Positions 1-7,392 of a stretch of 60,790 nt of DNA are shown one piece after another. The first letter of the stretch is position 1. Every line of letters begins with the position of its first letter. The stretch comes from Actinomycetes bacterium (lineage in GTDB: Bacteria; Actinomycetota; CALGFH01). The stretch covers positions 1 to 60,790 of the forward strand of contig DASYUT010000133.1 of assembly GCA_036000965.1 (NCBI GenBank). The letters are read 5' to 3'. The position numbers and the translations under genes are program-made. A model generated the notes under the pieces. That model was not told the DNA's origin, did no database searches, and was given only the letters and a program-made list of their open reading frames with translations.

Positions 1-165
1 GTGGTCTGGACCGATGAGGTCGCCTTTGAACCGCGCGCCCAGCTGATCGGCGATGCGCAGCCGCATCTCCTGATCGATGGCAGGAGGTGCCACAGACGTT
101 GTGCCAGAGGATGAATTGGCGCCGCCCGTGACGACGGCGACGCGCCCGTCGTGCCGCCCGCTCAC
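1..165 (-). CDS. Partial CDS, N-terminus only (SDR-like start, possibly flavin oxidoreductase)
   Basis: This is the first 55 codons of a gene running off the left edge. It starts with GTG overlapping the stop of the SnoaL-like gene (GTGA, 162-165), so it is the last visible gene of the same operon. The first 16 residues read like the nucleotide-binding start of a short-chain dehydrogenase (VAVVTGGA). After a Ser/Thr-rich stretch the sequence becomes LGARFKGDLIGPDH, which resembles the N-terminus of FAD-linked (BBE-type) oxidases more than an SDR. Whether this is a fusion, a decayed SDR joined to another gene, or a chance resemblance cannot be decided from the fragment. Confidence 0.55.
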   Translation of the reverse strand, partial: MSGRHDGRVAVVTGGANSSSGTTSVAPPAIDQEMRLRIADQLGARFKGDLIGPDH

Positions 166-572
166 GCGGTCACCGTCTTGGGCCGCTCAGCCGCCTGCTC
201 GGCGCCGATCTGCTCGAAAAGCGGGGCCAGGTCGATGTGGACACGCAGGGAGGTGACCTTGCCGTCGGCGTTCCGGTCGAGGATGGAGACGCAGGGCACG
301 GCGACCGCCGCGCCGCCCTTGGTCGTGTAGTGGGTGACGACCTCGACGACCCCCGTGTCGCCGTCGTTGACGAACCAGAGGTTGCGCCGCTCGTGGCGCA
401 GACCGCCGATCATCGACCAGAAGCCGCCGATCGTCGCGCCGATCGCCTCCTTGCCGACGGCCGGCGGGTTGTTGCCGAACACGACGACCGCATCGTCGCT
501 GTGCCGCTCGACGTACGCCTCCAGGCGCATGGCGTCGACGTCGGCGTAGTAGTCGTCGATCCAGGTGGACAT
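162..572 (-). CDS. SnoaL-like / NTF2-fold protein
   Basis: The protein has 136 residues and the length and pattern of the SnoaL/NTF2 superfamily: an N-terminal helix (MSTWIDDYYADVDAMRLEAYVERHSDDAVVVFG, given here only as a region, residues 1-33) followed by a strongly twisted sheet. Such proteins act as small cyclases, isomerases, dehydratases or ligand-binding proteins, and the substrate cannot be told from sequence. The start at 572 is chosen because GAGGAGG lies just upstream; longer in-frame readings have no such site. It lies in the aromatic-catabolism operon. A perfect 31-nt tandem duplication separates it from the preceding gene. Confidence 0.75.
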   Translation of the reverse strand: MSTWIDDYYADVDAMRLEAYVERHSDDAVVVFGNNPPAVGKEAIGATIGGFWSMIGGLRHERRNLWFVNDGDTGVVEVVTHYTTKGGAAVAVPCVSILDRNADGKVTSLRVHIDLAPLFEQIGAEQAAERPKTVTA

Positions 573-583
573 GCTTCCTCCTC

Positions 584-645
584 TGATGGTCTCGATGTGG
601 GACGGGGGGACGAGTGATGGTCTCGATGTGGGACGGGGGGACGAG
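584..645. repeat. 31-nt tandem duplication
   Basis: Two perfect head-to-tail copies (584-614 and 615-645), each beginning TGATGGTCTCGATGTGGG. They fill about half of the spacer between the DUF1857 gene and the SnoaL-like gene and touch the latter's ribosome binding site. Confidence 0.95.
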
Positions 646-698
646 GGGCGGTGGTACAGGGTCGTGACGGGCATGCGGCTGAGCGGCAGGGCGGGCGG

Positions 699-1160
699 TC
701 AGGCAGCCTCGCCGCGGGCGATGCGGCGCATCGCGTCGAGCGTGGCGGCGACGGCCTTGAGGTAGTCCGCCGTCATCCCCTCGGCGTACTCGCGCTCAGC
801 CTGCGAGCCGCCCTGGACGCCGGCGACGACGAGGGCGAAGCTGAAGCGCAGCCGCAGGTCGTCGTCCGGGCCCTCGATCTCGTTGGCGATCGTGCCGAGC
901 ACGGGTCCCGAGATGCGGGTGAAGACGACGCGGTGCGGCTCCTCGAGGGTGATGCGCTCTCGGAACTGCTGTCCGCGGAACTCGATGTCGCGGTCGAAGC
1001 TCGCGGGTCCGTGCCGCTCCACGATGTCGCACCGCGTCATGGCGGGGACGAAGGGCAAGGCGTTGTCGGCCTTGAGCACGAGGCCGTTCCACACGGCCGC
1101 GCGGTCCAGGTGCGGCTGGCCGTCTTCGTTGACGGGCAGAGCGTAACTGACGAAGATCAT
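699..1160 (-). CDS. DUF1857 / AtaL-like SRPBCC-fold protein
   Basis: The protein has 153 residues and no signal peptide. It matches the DUF1857 (AtaL-like, START/SRPBCC fold) pattern: it begins with a strand and the FVSYALPVN segment, has a central V-ERH-FDRDIEFRGQ region and a long C-terminal helix (residues about 118-148). The fold binds hydrophobic ligands and is often found beside polyketide or aromatic-metabolism enzymes; no catalytic residues are known. Its ATG overlaps the stop of the FAA-hydrolase gene (ATGA, 1157-1160), indicating translational coupling. Confidence 0.7.
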   Translation of the reverse strand: MIFVSYALPVNEDGQPHLDRAAVWNGLVLKADNALPFVPAMTRCDIVERHGPASFDRDIEFRGQQFRERITLEEPHRVVFTRISGPVLGTIANEIEGPDDDLRLRFSFALVVAGVQGGSQAEREYAEGMTADYLKAVAATLDAMRRIARGEAA

Positions 1161-2104
1161 GGCTCCTCCAGGCGCGAGCGGGGCGGGTTCCGCGGGCGGT
1201 GCGCGTGCACCGGCGAGTCAGCGGCGACGATGCGGTTGACGAGGACGCCGAGGTGCTCGATCTCCGTACGGACCACGTCGCCGGGCCGCAGGGACACGCC
1301 TCGGCCGGCGCCCACCCCGGCCGGCGTCCCGGTCGAGATGACGTCACCCGGCTCCAAGGTCACGGCCTGGCTCGCCGCGGCGACGAGCGTGGGGATGTCG
1401 CAGATCATGTCCGCCGTGCTCCCGTCCTGCTGGAGCTCGTCGTTGACCCACAGGCGAATTCGTAGATGTTGCGGGTCCGGGACGAGCCAGGCCGGGGTCA
1501 GGCCGGGGCCGAGCGGCAGCGAGCCGTCGCGGGCCTTCGAGGCGAACCAGTCGTAGCGGAAGGCGGGTGCGGGCACGCTCGCCCGACGGTGGTACCCGCG
1601 CGCCGTGATGTCGTTCGCTACGCAGTACCCCGCGACGTGCGCGAGGGCCTTCTCACGCGGGATCTCCCGGCCGCCGACGCCGATGACGACGGCGAGCTCG
1701 GCCTCCCAGTCCAGCCGCGCCGCCTCCGGGCCGTCGACGGGAACGTCGTCGAACGGACCGACGACGGTCGTCGTCGGCGGCTTGAGGAAGAAGAACGGCG
1801 TCCAGTCCGCCGGCGGCGGCTCGGTGCCCATCTCCGCGATGTGCCGCCGGTAGTTGACGCCGGCGCAGATCACCTTGCGTGGGTAGCGCAGCGGCGCGAG
1901 CAGCCGGACGCCGACGAGCGGGGCTGCGGCCTCGACGTCCATCGCGCGGAGGGCCTCGGCGGCCGCGGGCCAGCCGTCGACGAGCTCGGTGAGGCTCGCC
2001 CACCCCTTGAGCGCGGGCACCTCCCGCAGGCTCCCGTCGCCCACCCGGGCGGCGACGAACGGCTCGTCATCGGCGACGACGGTGACGAGGGACCAGATGG
2101 TCAC
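1157..2104 (-). CDS. Fumarylacetoacetate hydrolase family protein
   Basis: The protein has 315 residues. It carries the FAH-family C-terminal fold: a CAGVNYRRH segment near residue 80, the metal-binding acidic pair in DWEAELAVVIG, a KARDGSLPLGP segment and the closing GDVISTGTPAGVG. Relatives hydrolyse or decarboxylate acylpyruvates and hydroxymuconate-type ring-fission products using Mg2+ or Mn2+. Beside an extradiol dioxygenase under apparently shared control, a role on a meta-cleavage product is likely (inference). The GTG start at 2104 overlaps the previous stop (GTGA), so the longer upstream reading is not needed. Confidence 0.85.
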   Translation of the reverse strand: MTIWSLVTVVADDEPFVAARVGDGSLREVPALKGWASLTELVDGWPAAAEALRAMDVEAAAPLVGVRLLAPLRYPRKVICAGVNYRRHIAEMGTEPPPADWTPFFFLKPPTTTVVGPFDDVPVDGPEAARLDWEAELAVVIGVGGREIPREKALAHVAGYCVANDITARGYHRRASVPAPAFRYDWFASKARDGSLPLGPGLTPAWLVPDPQHLRIRLWVNDELQQDGSTADMICDIPTLVAAASQAVTLEPGDVISTGTPAGVGAGRGVSLRPGDVVRTEIEHLGVLVNRIVAADSPVHAHRPRNPPRSRLEEP

Positions 2105-2997
2105 GAGGCGCTCCCGGGCTCGGCGGACGCCGGGCTCTGGCCGGACAGGACATCGTGAACGGCGGCGATGTCGAGGGCTCCCCACCCGTCGGCGAGCGCT
2201 TGGTCATACAGCTGCTTGGCGACGGCGAAGAGGGGCAGCACGGTCCCGATCGCCTCGGCCTGGTCCTCGATCTGCTCGAGGATGTGGTGGAGCGTCGCGA
2301 TGGGCCCGGGCGCGGGCGTCCAGCGTCGCTCTTGGACGAGAGGGCCGCGACGCTGCCAGATCGCCGACGAGGCGATCGAGTCGTCGAGGGTGCGCTGGAC
2401 CAGCTCGAGGTCCAGGCCGCTGCGGCGGGCCAGCAGCATCGCCTCCGCGGTCGCGACGGTGTGCACCGCGACAAGGAGGTTGGCGACGTACTTCAGGCGC
2501 GCCGCGGTGCCGAAGGCGCCCGTGTAGACCCACGGCCCGGAGATCGCGTCGAGCACCTCGCGGACGGCGTCCACGCTCGCCTCCTCCCCCGAGACAAACG
2601 TCGTCGCCGCTCGGGGCCGGACCATGGCCGGCGTGCCGCTGATCGGGCAGTCGAGGAGGTCGCCGCCGGACGTCCGGACGCGGTCGCGCAGCGCCGCCTT
2701 CTCCGCGACGTCGAGCGTGCTCATCTCCACGTGGACCGTGCCCGGGCGCAGCTTCGTCATGGTGCCGTGCGGGCCGAGGAGGACCTCCCGCAGCGCCGCG
2801 ACGTCCGGCAGGATCGACAGCAGGACGTCGCTCGCGGACGCCACCTCGGCCGGTGACTGCGCACCGGTGCCGCCGAGGGCGGCGAGCTCGCCGGTGCCCG
2901 AGCGCCGGTAGCCCACCACGGCGAAGCCACGGTCCATGAGGTTCTGGGCGATGGGCAGGCCCATCTTCCCGAGCCCGATGACCCCGACGGTCGTCAT
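2101..2997 (-). CDS. NAD(P)-dependent 3-hydroxyisobutyrate dehydrogenase-like oxidoreductase
   Basis: The protein has 298 residues, the usual length of the beta-hydroxyacid dehydrogenase family. The N-terminal Rossmann motif is VGVIGLGKMGLPIAQNL (residues 4-20), a substrate segment reads DCPISGTPAM, and the expected catalytic Lys lies in RLKYVANLL. The start at 2997 has GGAGGGAGGCGG upstream. The substrate is unknown; family members oxidise 3-hydroxy acids or reduce semialdehydes. It is the second gene of the operon and overlaps the FAA-hydrolase gene by four bases. Confidence 0.85.
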   Translation of the reverse strand: MTTVGVIGLGKMGLPIAQNLMDRGFAVVGYRRSGTGELAALGGTGAQSPAEVASASDVLLSILPDVAALREVLLGPHGTMTKLRPGTVHVEMSTLDVAEKAALRDRVRTSGGDLLDCPISGTPAMVRPRAATTFVSGEEASVDAVREVLDAISGPWVYTGAFGTAARLKYVANLLVAVHTVATAEAMLLARRSGLDLELVQRTLDDSIASSAIWQRRGPLVQERRWTPAPGPIATLHHILEQIEDQAEAIGTVLPLFAVAKQLYDQALADGWGALDIAAVHDVLSGQSPASAEPGSAS

Positions 2998-3028
2998 CGT
3001 CCGCCTCCCTCCGGCCGGCCCGCGGCCA

Positions 3029-3394
3029 TCAGCTGATCCGGTAGGTCGTCGTGCCGAAGGAGACCCGCACGGTGAGAGCGCCCTCCATGACGCGCCACCC
3101 AAGGACGTCGAAGGTGCGTAGCCCCTTGGCGACGAACGGGTCCTGGGCCGCGAGCGCGGCGGCCTCCTGCTCCGTGGACGTCCTGAGCACCGTGAGGCCC
3201 GCGCCCGGCGTGACGCCCGGCCCCGAGGTCAGAGGGCCGGAGGCGACGACGTGCCCGGCAGCCTCCAGCCCGAGCATCCATTCCAGGTGGGCATCGAGGG
3301 CGGCCTCGACGTCCGCCGCCGTGACCCCTTCGCGGGGGCTCCACCGGACGACCCAGAGCTGCGCGCCGAGCATCGCCGAGCGTTCGACAGGCAT
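3029..3394 (-). CDS. YciI-like (YCII-related) protein
   Basis: The protein has 121 residues and the ferredoxin-like YCII pattern: WVVRW near the start, HLEWMLGLEAAGHVVASGPL in the middle, and AAQDPFVAKGLRTFDVLGWRV at the end, the conserved DPF segment of the family. YciI proteins include chloromuconolactone-dehalogenase-like enzymes and many of unknown activity. The start at 3394 is preceded by GAGGAGG. It is the first gene of the minus-strand operon and lies 25 bases downstream of the palindrome at 3420-3435. Confidence 0.8.
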   Translation of the reverse strand: MPVERSAMLGAQLWVVRWSPREGVTAADVEAALDAHLEWMLGLEAAGHVVASGPLTSGPGVTPGAGLTVLRTSTEQEAAALAAQDPFVAKGLRTFDVLGWRVMEGALTVRVSFGTTTYRIS

Positions 3395-3419
3395 CGGGCA
3401 CCTCCTCGTGACCTTGGCC

Positions 3420-3435
3420 AAACTGTATGCAGTTT
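3420..3435. promoter_or_regulatory. Palindromic operator AAACTG-N4-CAGTTT
   Basis: Perfect 6-bp arms around TATG, just upstream of the YciI gene. The same core (AAACTG-N-CAGTTT) recurs at 5376-5395 in front of the dioxygenase gene. The obvious candidate ligand is the adjacent GntR regulator. Confidence 0.7.
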
Positions 3436-3467
3436 TGCCTCACAGCGTCAAGACTCCGGCCAAGATG

Positions 3468-3494
3468 TGTATGCAGTTGAGGTCCATGCATACA
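3468..3494. promoter_or_regulatory. Inverted repeat TGTATGCA-N11-TGCATACA before the GntR gene
   Basis: Perfect 8-bp arms at 3468-3475 and 3487-3494, ending 8 bases before the GntR start codon. The half-site TGTATGCA also occurs inside the 3420-3435 operator, so autoregulation by the same protein is likely (inference). Confidence 0.6.
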
Positions 3495-3502
3495 ATGCGC
3501 AT

Positions 3503-4279
3503 ATGGCACCTTCGGCAGCCCGCATCCCCGGGATCGAGCGCGTGGACCTCCCCGAGGTCCGGCAGGCCATCCCCCGCCTGCACACGTACCTGCGCGAGTG
3601 CATCCTCGACGGTCGCATCCCGCCGGGCACGAAGCTGTCGCAGGTGGCGCTCGCCGAGCAGCTCGGCGTAAGCCGGACGCCGCTGCGCGAGGTGCTGCGG
3701 ATGCTCCAGGAGGAGGGCTACGTCGAGTTCGAGCCGAACCAGCGGATGCGCGTGGCCGACCTTGACCCGGTCGAGCTCGACGCCGACTACGCGTGCCGCA
3801 TCCTGCTCGAGACGCTCGCGCTGTCGATGACCCTGGAGTCCATCGGCTCACGTCAGCGCCGGGAGGCGGGCCGGCTGCTCACCGCGATGCGCCGGGCCGC
3901 GCGGACCGGGGACCTTCCCGGGTGGTTCGAGGCGCACCACGCCTATCACCGGGTGATGACGGCCGGGGCGGGCGAGCCGCTCCTGCGCACGCTGCAGTCG
4001 CTCGAGGACCGCAGCGTGCGCTACATCCGGATCTACCAGCAGTCCGAGCCGGCCGACTGGCAGACCGCGGGTGACGCCGAGCACGCGGCCATCCTGGACG
4101 CCCTCGCGGCCGGAGACGACCGCGCGGCCCTCTCCGGGCTCGCCCACCACCTCGCCCGCACAGCGCTGCGGGTGCTCTCGGACTGCGCGCCGGACTACAC
4201 GCCGCGGGCCGTCCCGCAGGCCGTCGCCCTCGCCGAGGGCGCCGACCCTGCCGCGCTGCGCACGGCGTCCGCGGGCTAG
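3503..4279 (+). CDS. GntR-family transcriptional regulator (FCD type)
   Basis: The protein has 258 residues: an N-terminal winged HTH (residues about 25-85, with LAEQLGVSRTPLREVLRMLQEEGYV) and a C-terminal all-helical FCD domain with conserved His residues (EAHHAYHRVM; the closing HHLARTALR) that bind metal or carboxylate ligands. FCD regulators usually repress catabolic operons and respond to a pathway acid. It is divergent from the YciI-led operon. The ATG at 3503 is chosen because it directly follows the operator and fits the normal HTH N-terminus; it lacks a strong SD. Its TAG stop is formed by the end of the 38-bp repeat. Confidence 0.9.
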   Translation: MAPSAARIPGIERVDLPEVRQAIPRLHTYLRECILDGRIPPGTKLSQVALAEQLGVSRTPLREVLRMLQEEGYVEFEPNQRMRVADLDPVELDADYACRILLETLALSMTLESIGSRQRREAGRLLTAMRRAARTGDLPGWFEAHHAYHRVMTAGAGEPLLRTLQSLEDRSVRYIRIYQQSEPADWQTAGDAEHAAILDALAAGDDRAALSGLAHHLARTALRVLSDCAPDYTPRAVPQAVALAEGADPAALRTASAG

Positions 4280-4313
4280 TGCCGTCCCAATTTAGGTCTG
4301 CCCGGTCGACGCC
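4276..4313 (+). repeat. 38-bp CTAG repeat, copy 1 (left arm)
   Basis: Starts CTAGTGCCGTCCC and contains GGTCTGCCCGGTCGACGCC. It provides the TAG stop of the GntR gene and is the inverted partner of the copy at 4358-4395; together they form a 120-bp element between two convergent genes. Confidence 0.8.
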
Positions 4314-4357
4314 TCGCGGGATCCATGCATGGCTGCAGGTCGAGTGCGTGCCAGCCC

Positions 4358-4395
4358 GGCGCCAACCGGGCAAACCTTGTCGGGGTCGGCACTAG
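4358..4395 (-). repeat. 38-bp CTAG repeat, copy 2 (right arm)
   Basis: Read on the minus strand it begins CTAGTGCCGACCCC and contains GGTTTGCCCGGTTGGCGCC. It provides the TAG stop of the dioxygenase gene. With the left arm it could fold as a long imperfect hairpin and act as a bidirectional terminator, or be a small MITE-like element with terminal inverted repeats. Confidence 0.8.
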
Positions 4396-5354
4396 ACGGA
4401 GAGCGCCGCCGGGAGCGTCGCGGGCACCCGCGCCGGATCCCCGGACGGCGCCCCAGGTGCAGCGCCGTCTGGCACGTCGTCGCGCGCCTGCGGCTGCGTC
4501 GTCGGTCGCGAAGTCGGCCCGAGCCACATGTCGATCGACCCTGGCTCGGCGGGGTCGAAGGTCCGTGGCCGCCACGCCGCGTCGTCCTCGATCCGGCGCA
4601 CCCCGAAGGAGTACTCATAGGTGAAGCTCTCGGGACCGCGGAAGTAGACGAAAACGGCTGTCGACTGCGGGTGCCGGCCCGGCCCCATCTCGATCTCGAC
4701 GCCGTGGTCGACGAGGAAGTGCCAGTTCCGGAAGATGTCGTCGATCGAGGCGACCTGGAAGTTCATGTGGCACAGCCCCGGCCCGTCGCCCTTGAAGACG
4801 GCGAGCTTGTGGTGCACGGGGTCGATCCGCATGAGGCATGCGGCATCGCCGATCCAGTCGGACACCTTCGCGTTGAAGGTGCCGGACCAGAACCGGTAGG
4901 CCTCGTGGACGTCCGGCGCGTCGAGGCACAGGTGACCGAACTCCGTGATCCCCGACGCACGCCCGAAGGCGACCGGCCGGGCGAGGCACTCCTGCTGCGT
5001 CACGAGCTCGAGCCGGTTGCCGAAGGGGTCGTCGAACGCGATGCCGGAGCGGACCCGGCGCGACCGCGCGGCCGCGGCGTCGAGACGCTGGACAGCGAAG
5101 CCACGACGTTCGAGCTCGCGCTCCGCGCCCGCCAGGGCGCCGTCGTCAGCAACGGTGAAGCCGGACGCGATGACACCGGACTGACCCGCGACAAAAGCGA
5201 GGCAATGGTGGCGCGCGTCGGCCCGAAGGTGCGCAACCCCTTGCTCATCCGAGGCCACCAGCTCAAGCCCCACGATGTCGGTCGCGAAGCGAACGGCGGC
5301 CGGCAGATCCGTGACGCCGGAACGCACGTATGCGATGTCCTCGAGCTCGATCAC
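4392..5354 (-). CDS. Type I extradiol (VOC-family) ring-cleavage dioxygenase
   Basis: The protein has 320 residues and two tandem VOC modules, as in catechol 2,3-dioxygenase/BphC enzymes. The iron-binding 2-His-1-Glu triad is intact in the C-terminal module: His141 (FGHLCL), His196 (CHMNF) and Glu247 (YEYSFG). Such enzymes use Fe(II) and O2 to open a catechol-type ring beside the hydroxyls. The GTG start at 5354 has GGGAGGGAGG upstream. Residues after about 275 are a Pro/Ala-rich tail outside the family fold. With the FAA hydrolase and dehydrogenase it suggests a meta-cleavage pathway; the substrate is not identifiable. Confidence 0.88.
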   Translation of the reverse strand: MIELEDIAYVRSGVTDLPAAVRFATDIVGLELVASDEQGVAHLRADARHHCLAFVAGQSGVIASGFTVADDGALAGAERELERRGFAVQRLDAAAARSRRVRSGIAFDDPFGNRLELVTQQECLARPVAFGRASGITEFGHLCLDAPDVHEAYRFWSGTFNAKVSDWIGDAACLMRIDPVHHKLAVFKGDGPGLCHMNFQVASIDDIFRNWHFLVDHGVEIEMGPGRHPQSTAVFVYFRGPESFTYEYSFGVRRIEDDAAWRPRTFDPAEPGSIDMWLGPTSRPTTQPQARDDVPDGAAPGAPSGDPARVPATLPAALSV

Positions 5355-5650
5355 CTCAGCCTCCCTCCCGCCGGCAGAAACTGTACACAGTTTCTAGGGT
5401 CGGGACAAGGATTCCAGTGGCCGTTCAGTCCGCCGGTCGAGGCCTCGACCCTCGAGCACGACCCCTTCGTCGTACCTGCGTCGTACCTGAGGAGGGGCGA
5501 TGACCGTACGCGACACGGCGCGGGGGGCCGTCGATCACCTCGTTGACGAGTACGGTGGCGCTACGACGAGTCCAGCGAGGAGGACTGAACAAACAGCGAG
5601 GAGGCACCTAGTCTCACTCGACATTCGCCGCCGCGGAGGAGGTTTCGGAG
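5355..5650. other. Intergenic region between dioxygenase and peroxiredoxin
   Basis: Holds the operator at 5376-5395. A start codon at 5500 with a good GAGGAGGGG site opens a frame that runs into the peroxiredoxin gene out of phase; I recognise nothing in it. Confidence 0.5.
5376..5395. promoter_or_regulatory. Palindromic operator upstream of the dioxygenase
   Basis: AGAAACTGTACACAGTTTCT has perfect 9-bp arms around AC and lies 22 bases upstream of the GTG start. It shares the AAACTG/CAGTTT core with the operator at 3420-3435, which puts the dioxygenase under the same probable GntR control as the YciI-led operon. Confidence 0.75.
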
Positions 5651-6154
5651 ATGACCAGCACGAGTGTCGGCCACCGTGCAACGCCACTGCCGCCCGGGAC
5701 CAAGGCACCCGACTTCGAACTTCCGTCCACGCCAGACAATACGATGTCACTCGCCGAGTTCCGGGGTCAGCCCGTGATCCTTGCCTTCTACCCGGCGGAC
5801 TGGAGCCCGGTCTGCTCCGATCAGATGGCGCTGTACCAGGAGGTGCTTCCCGAGTTCCAGAAGTTCAACGCAGCGCTGTTGGGCATCTCGGTGGACGGGG
5901 TCTGGAGCCATCTGGCCTTCGCGAAGGACCGCAACCTGCACTTCCCGCTGCTGGCCGACTTCGAGCCCAAGGGTGAGGTGGCTCGGGCGTATCAGGTCTA
6001 CCGAGCCGAGGAAGGCACCAGCGAGCGGGCCCTGTACGTGATCGATGCCGACGGCACCGTGCGGTGGAGCTACGTCTCGCCGGTGAGCGTGAACCCCGGC
6101 GCGGACGGGATCCTTCGCGCCCTTGAGAACCTGGGGGAGGAGGGCGCCTCATGA
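5651..6154 (+). CDS. 1-Cys peroxiredoxin (AhpC/TSA family)
   Basis: The protein has 167 residues and a thioredoxin fold with the peroxiredoxin active site FYPADWSPVCSDQ; Cys55 is the peroxidatic cysteine. No other cysteine is present, so the enzyme is 1-Cys and needs an external thiol. The usual active-site Thr is replaced by Ser. Such enzymes reduce peroxides in the cytoplasm. GGAGGAGG lies upstream. Its stop overlaps the start of the DsbA-like gene (ATGA, 6151-6154), so the thioredoxin-fold partner is co-translated and may be its reductant (inference). Confidence 0.9.
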   Translation: MTSTSVGHRATPLPPGTKAPDFELPSTPDNTMSLAEFRGQPVILAFYPADWSPVCSDQMALYQEVLPEFQKFNAALLGISVDGVWSHLAFAKDRNLHFPLLADFEPKGEVARAYQVYRAEEGTSERALYVIDADGTVRWSYVSPVSVNPGADGILRALENLGEEGAS

Positions 6155-6714
6155 GCGCAACCGAGTGGGAGGCCGTCCTTACCATGCCGGTCTCCGAAGA
6201 CCGGGACCACATCCAGGGGCCGGCGGACGCGGCGGTGACGCTGGTCCAGTACGGCGACTACGAGTGTCCATACTGCGGCGCCGCGTATCCCATCATCAAG
6301 GAGGTGCAGGCCCGGATGGGTGAGAGGCTCCGGTTCGTCTTCCGCAACTTCCCGATCACGACCTCGCACCCCCACGCCGAACAGGCCGCGGAGGCCGCCG
6401 AGGCTGCGGCCACCCAGGGCAGGTTCTGGCAGATGCACGACCTTCTGTACGAGAACCAGCGGCGCCTGCGCGACCGGGACCTCCGCGCTTACGCCGAGAA
6501 GCTCGGGCTCGACGTCGAGCTGTTCGGCGAAGAGCTGGCCGGGCACGTCCACGCCGAGCGGGTCCGTGAGGACTTCATGAGCGGCGTGCGGAGCGGCGTG
6601 AACGGCACGCCGACCTTCTACATCAACGGTGCGAGGCACGACGGCTCCTACGAGATCGAGACCCTGCTCACCGCCCTGGAGCGAGCCGCGGCCTCGGAAC
6701 GAGGGACGGGATGA
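6151..6714 (+). CDS. DsbA/FrnE-like thiol oxidoreductase
   Basis: The protein has 187 residues and belongs to the thioredoxin_4/DsbA family: active site CPYC at residues 39-42, an inserted helical domain (about 75-140), and the cis-Pro loop GTPTFYING near 155. There is no signal peptide, so it is probably cytoplasmic; related proteins are annotated as DsbA-family or disulphide isomerase-like. It is coupled to the peroxiredoxin by a 4-base overlap. A cupredoxin gene follows 119 bases downstream. Confidence 0.88.
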   Translation: MSATEWEAVLTMPVSEDRDHIQGPADAAVTLVQYGDYECPYCGAAYPIIKEVQARMGERLRFVFRNFPITTSHPHAEQAAEAAEAAATQGRFWQMHDLLYENQRRLRDRDLRAYAEKLGLDVELFGEELAGHVHAERVREDFMSGVRSGVNGTPTFYINGARHDGSYEIETLLTALERAAASERGTG

Positions 6715-6833
6715 AGGATTGCCGCTCGACAGCCTTGCCGTTGTGGAGTCGGGGTGGGCCTGGGAACCAGGACCCGCGGCGCAGTCGCACAGGAGTACCC
6801 GAGTTGAGGTCGCATCCCGGGAGGTTCGCGTTC

Positions 6834-7259
6834 ATGCGCCGCACCCTTGTCGCGCTCATCCTGCTCGCAGCGGCAGGGGTGCTCGCCGCCGGTTGCGGCG
6901 GCAACAAGTCAGGCTCCGGGGGGTATGGCGGCGGCTCCCCGGCGACCACCGCCGCCCCGTCGGCCACCGGTTCCGGCGGCGGTCCGACCACCAGCGGTGC
7001 TGGCACCCCTGCGAGTGGGACCGCGGTGGCCATCGACAACTTTGCGTTCTCGCCGGCGACCCTGAAGGCCAAGGTGGGCCAGAAGGTTACCTGGACCAAC
7101 CAGCAGGGCGTCGCGCACACCGTGACCGCCGACGGCGGCGCGTTCGACCATCCCATGCCGTCGGGGGCGACGTTCTCGTTCACCTTCACCAAGGCGGGCA
7201 CCTTCGCCTACCACTGCACGATCCACCCGTCGATGCATGGGACGATCGTGGTGTCGTAG
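6834..7259 (+). CDS. Lipoprotein cupredoxin (plastocyanin-like type 1 copper protein)
   Basis: The protein has 141 residues: a signal peptide ending in VLAAGC, where Cys21 is the likely lipidation site, a Gly/Ser/Thr-rich linker (22-62), then a plastocyanin-type domain. All four copper ligands are visible: His95, Cys128, His131 and Met134 (AYHCTIHPSMHG). It should be a membrane-anchored extracellular electron carrier. The start at 6834 has GGGAGG upstream. An in-frame ATG at 6711 overlapping the DsbA-like stop would add 41 residues ahead of the signal peptide and is less likely. Confidence 0.88.
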   Translation: MRRTLVALILLAAAGVLAAGCGGNKSGSGGYGGGSPATTAAPSATGSGGGPTTSGAGTPASGTAVAIDNFAFSPATLKAKVGQKVTWTNQQGVAHTVTADGGAFDHPMPSGATFSFTFTKAGTFAYHCTIHPSMHGTIVVS

Positions 7260-7392
7260 CGACCTCTCTTGATCCTTTGATCCTCGCACGAGAGGGCGAG
7301 CACGTCGTTGCGTCTGGTCGGCGGGTGGCATATTGATGCCCGCCCTCACGGAGGGTCAGAACGACAAGGCCAGCTCGTCGAACGCGACTTTC

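Noticed and set aside
4276-4395. Complete insertion sequence
   Set aside because: The element between the inverted copies is only 120 bp and has no transposase; at most it is a MITE-like remnant.
5500-5650. Small gene with a good RBS before the peroxiredoxin
   Set aside because: The frame continues out of phase through the peroxiredoxin gene, has no stop before it and matches nothing I know.
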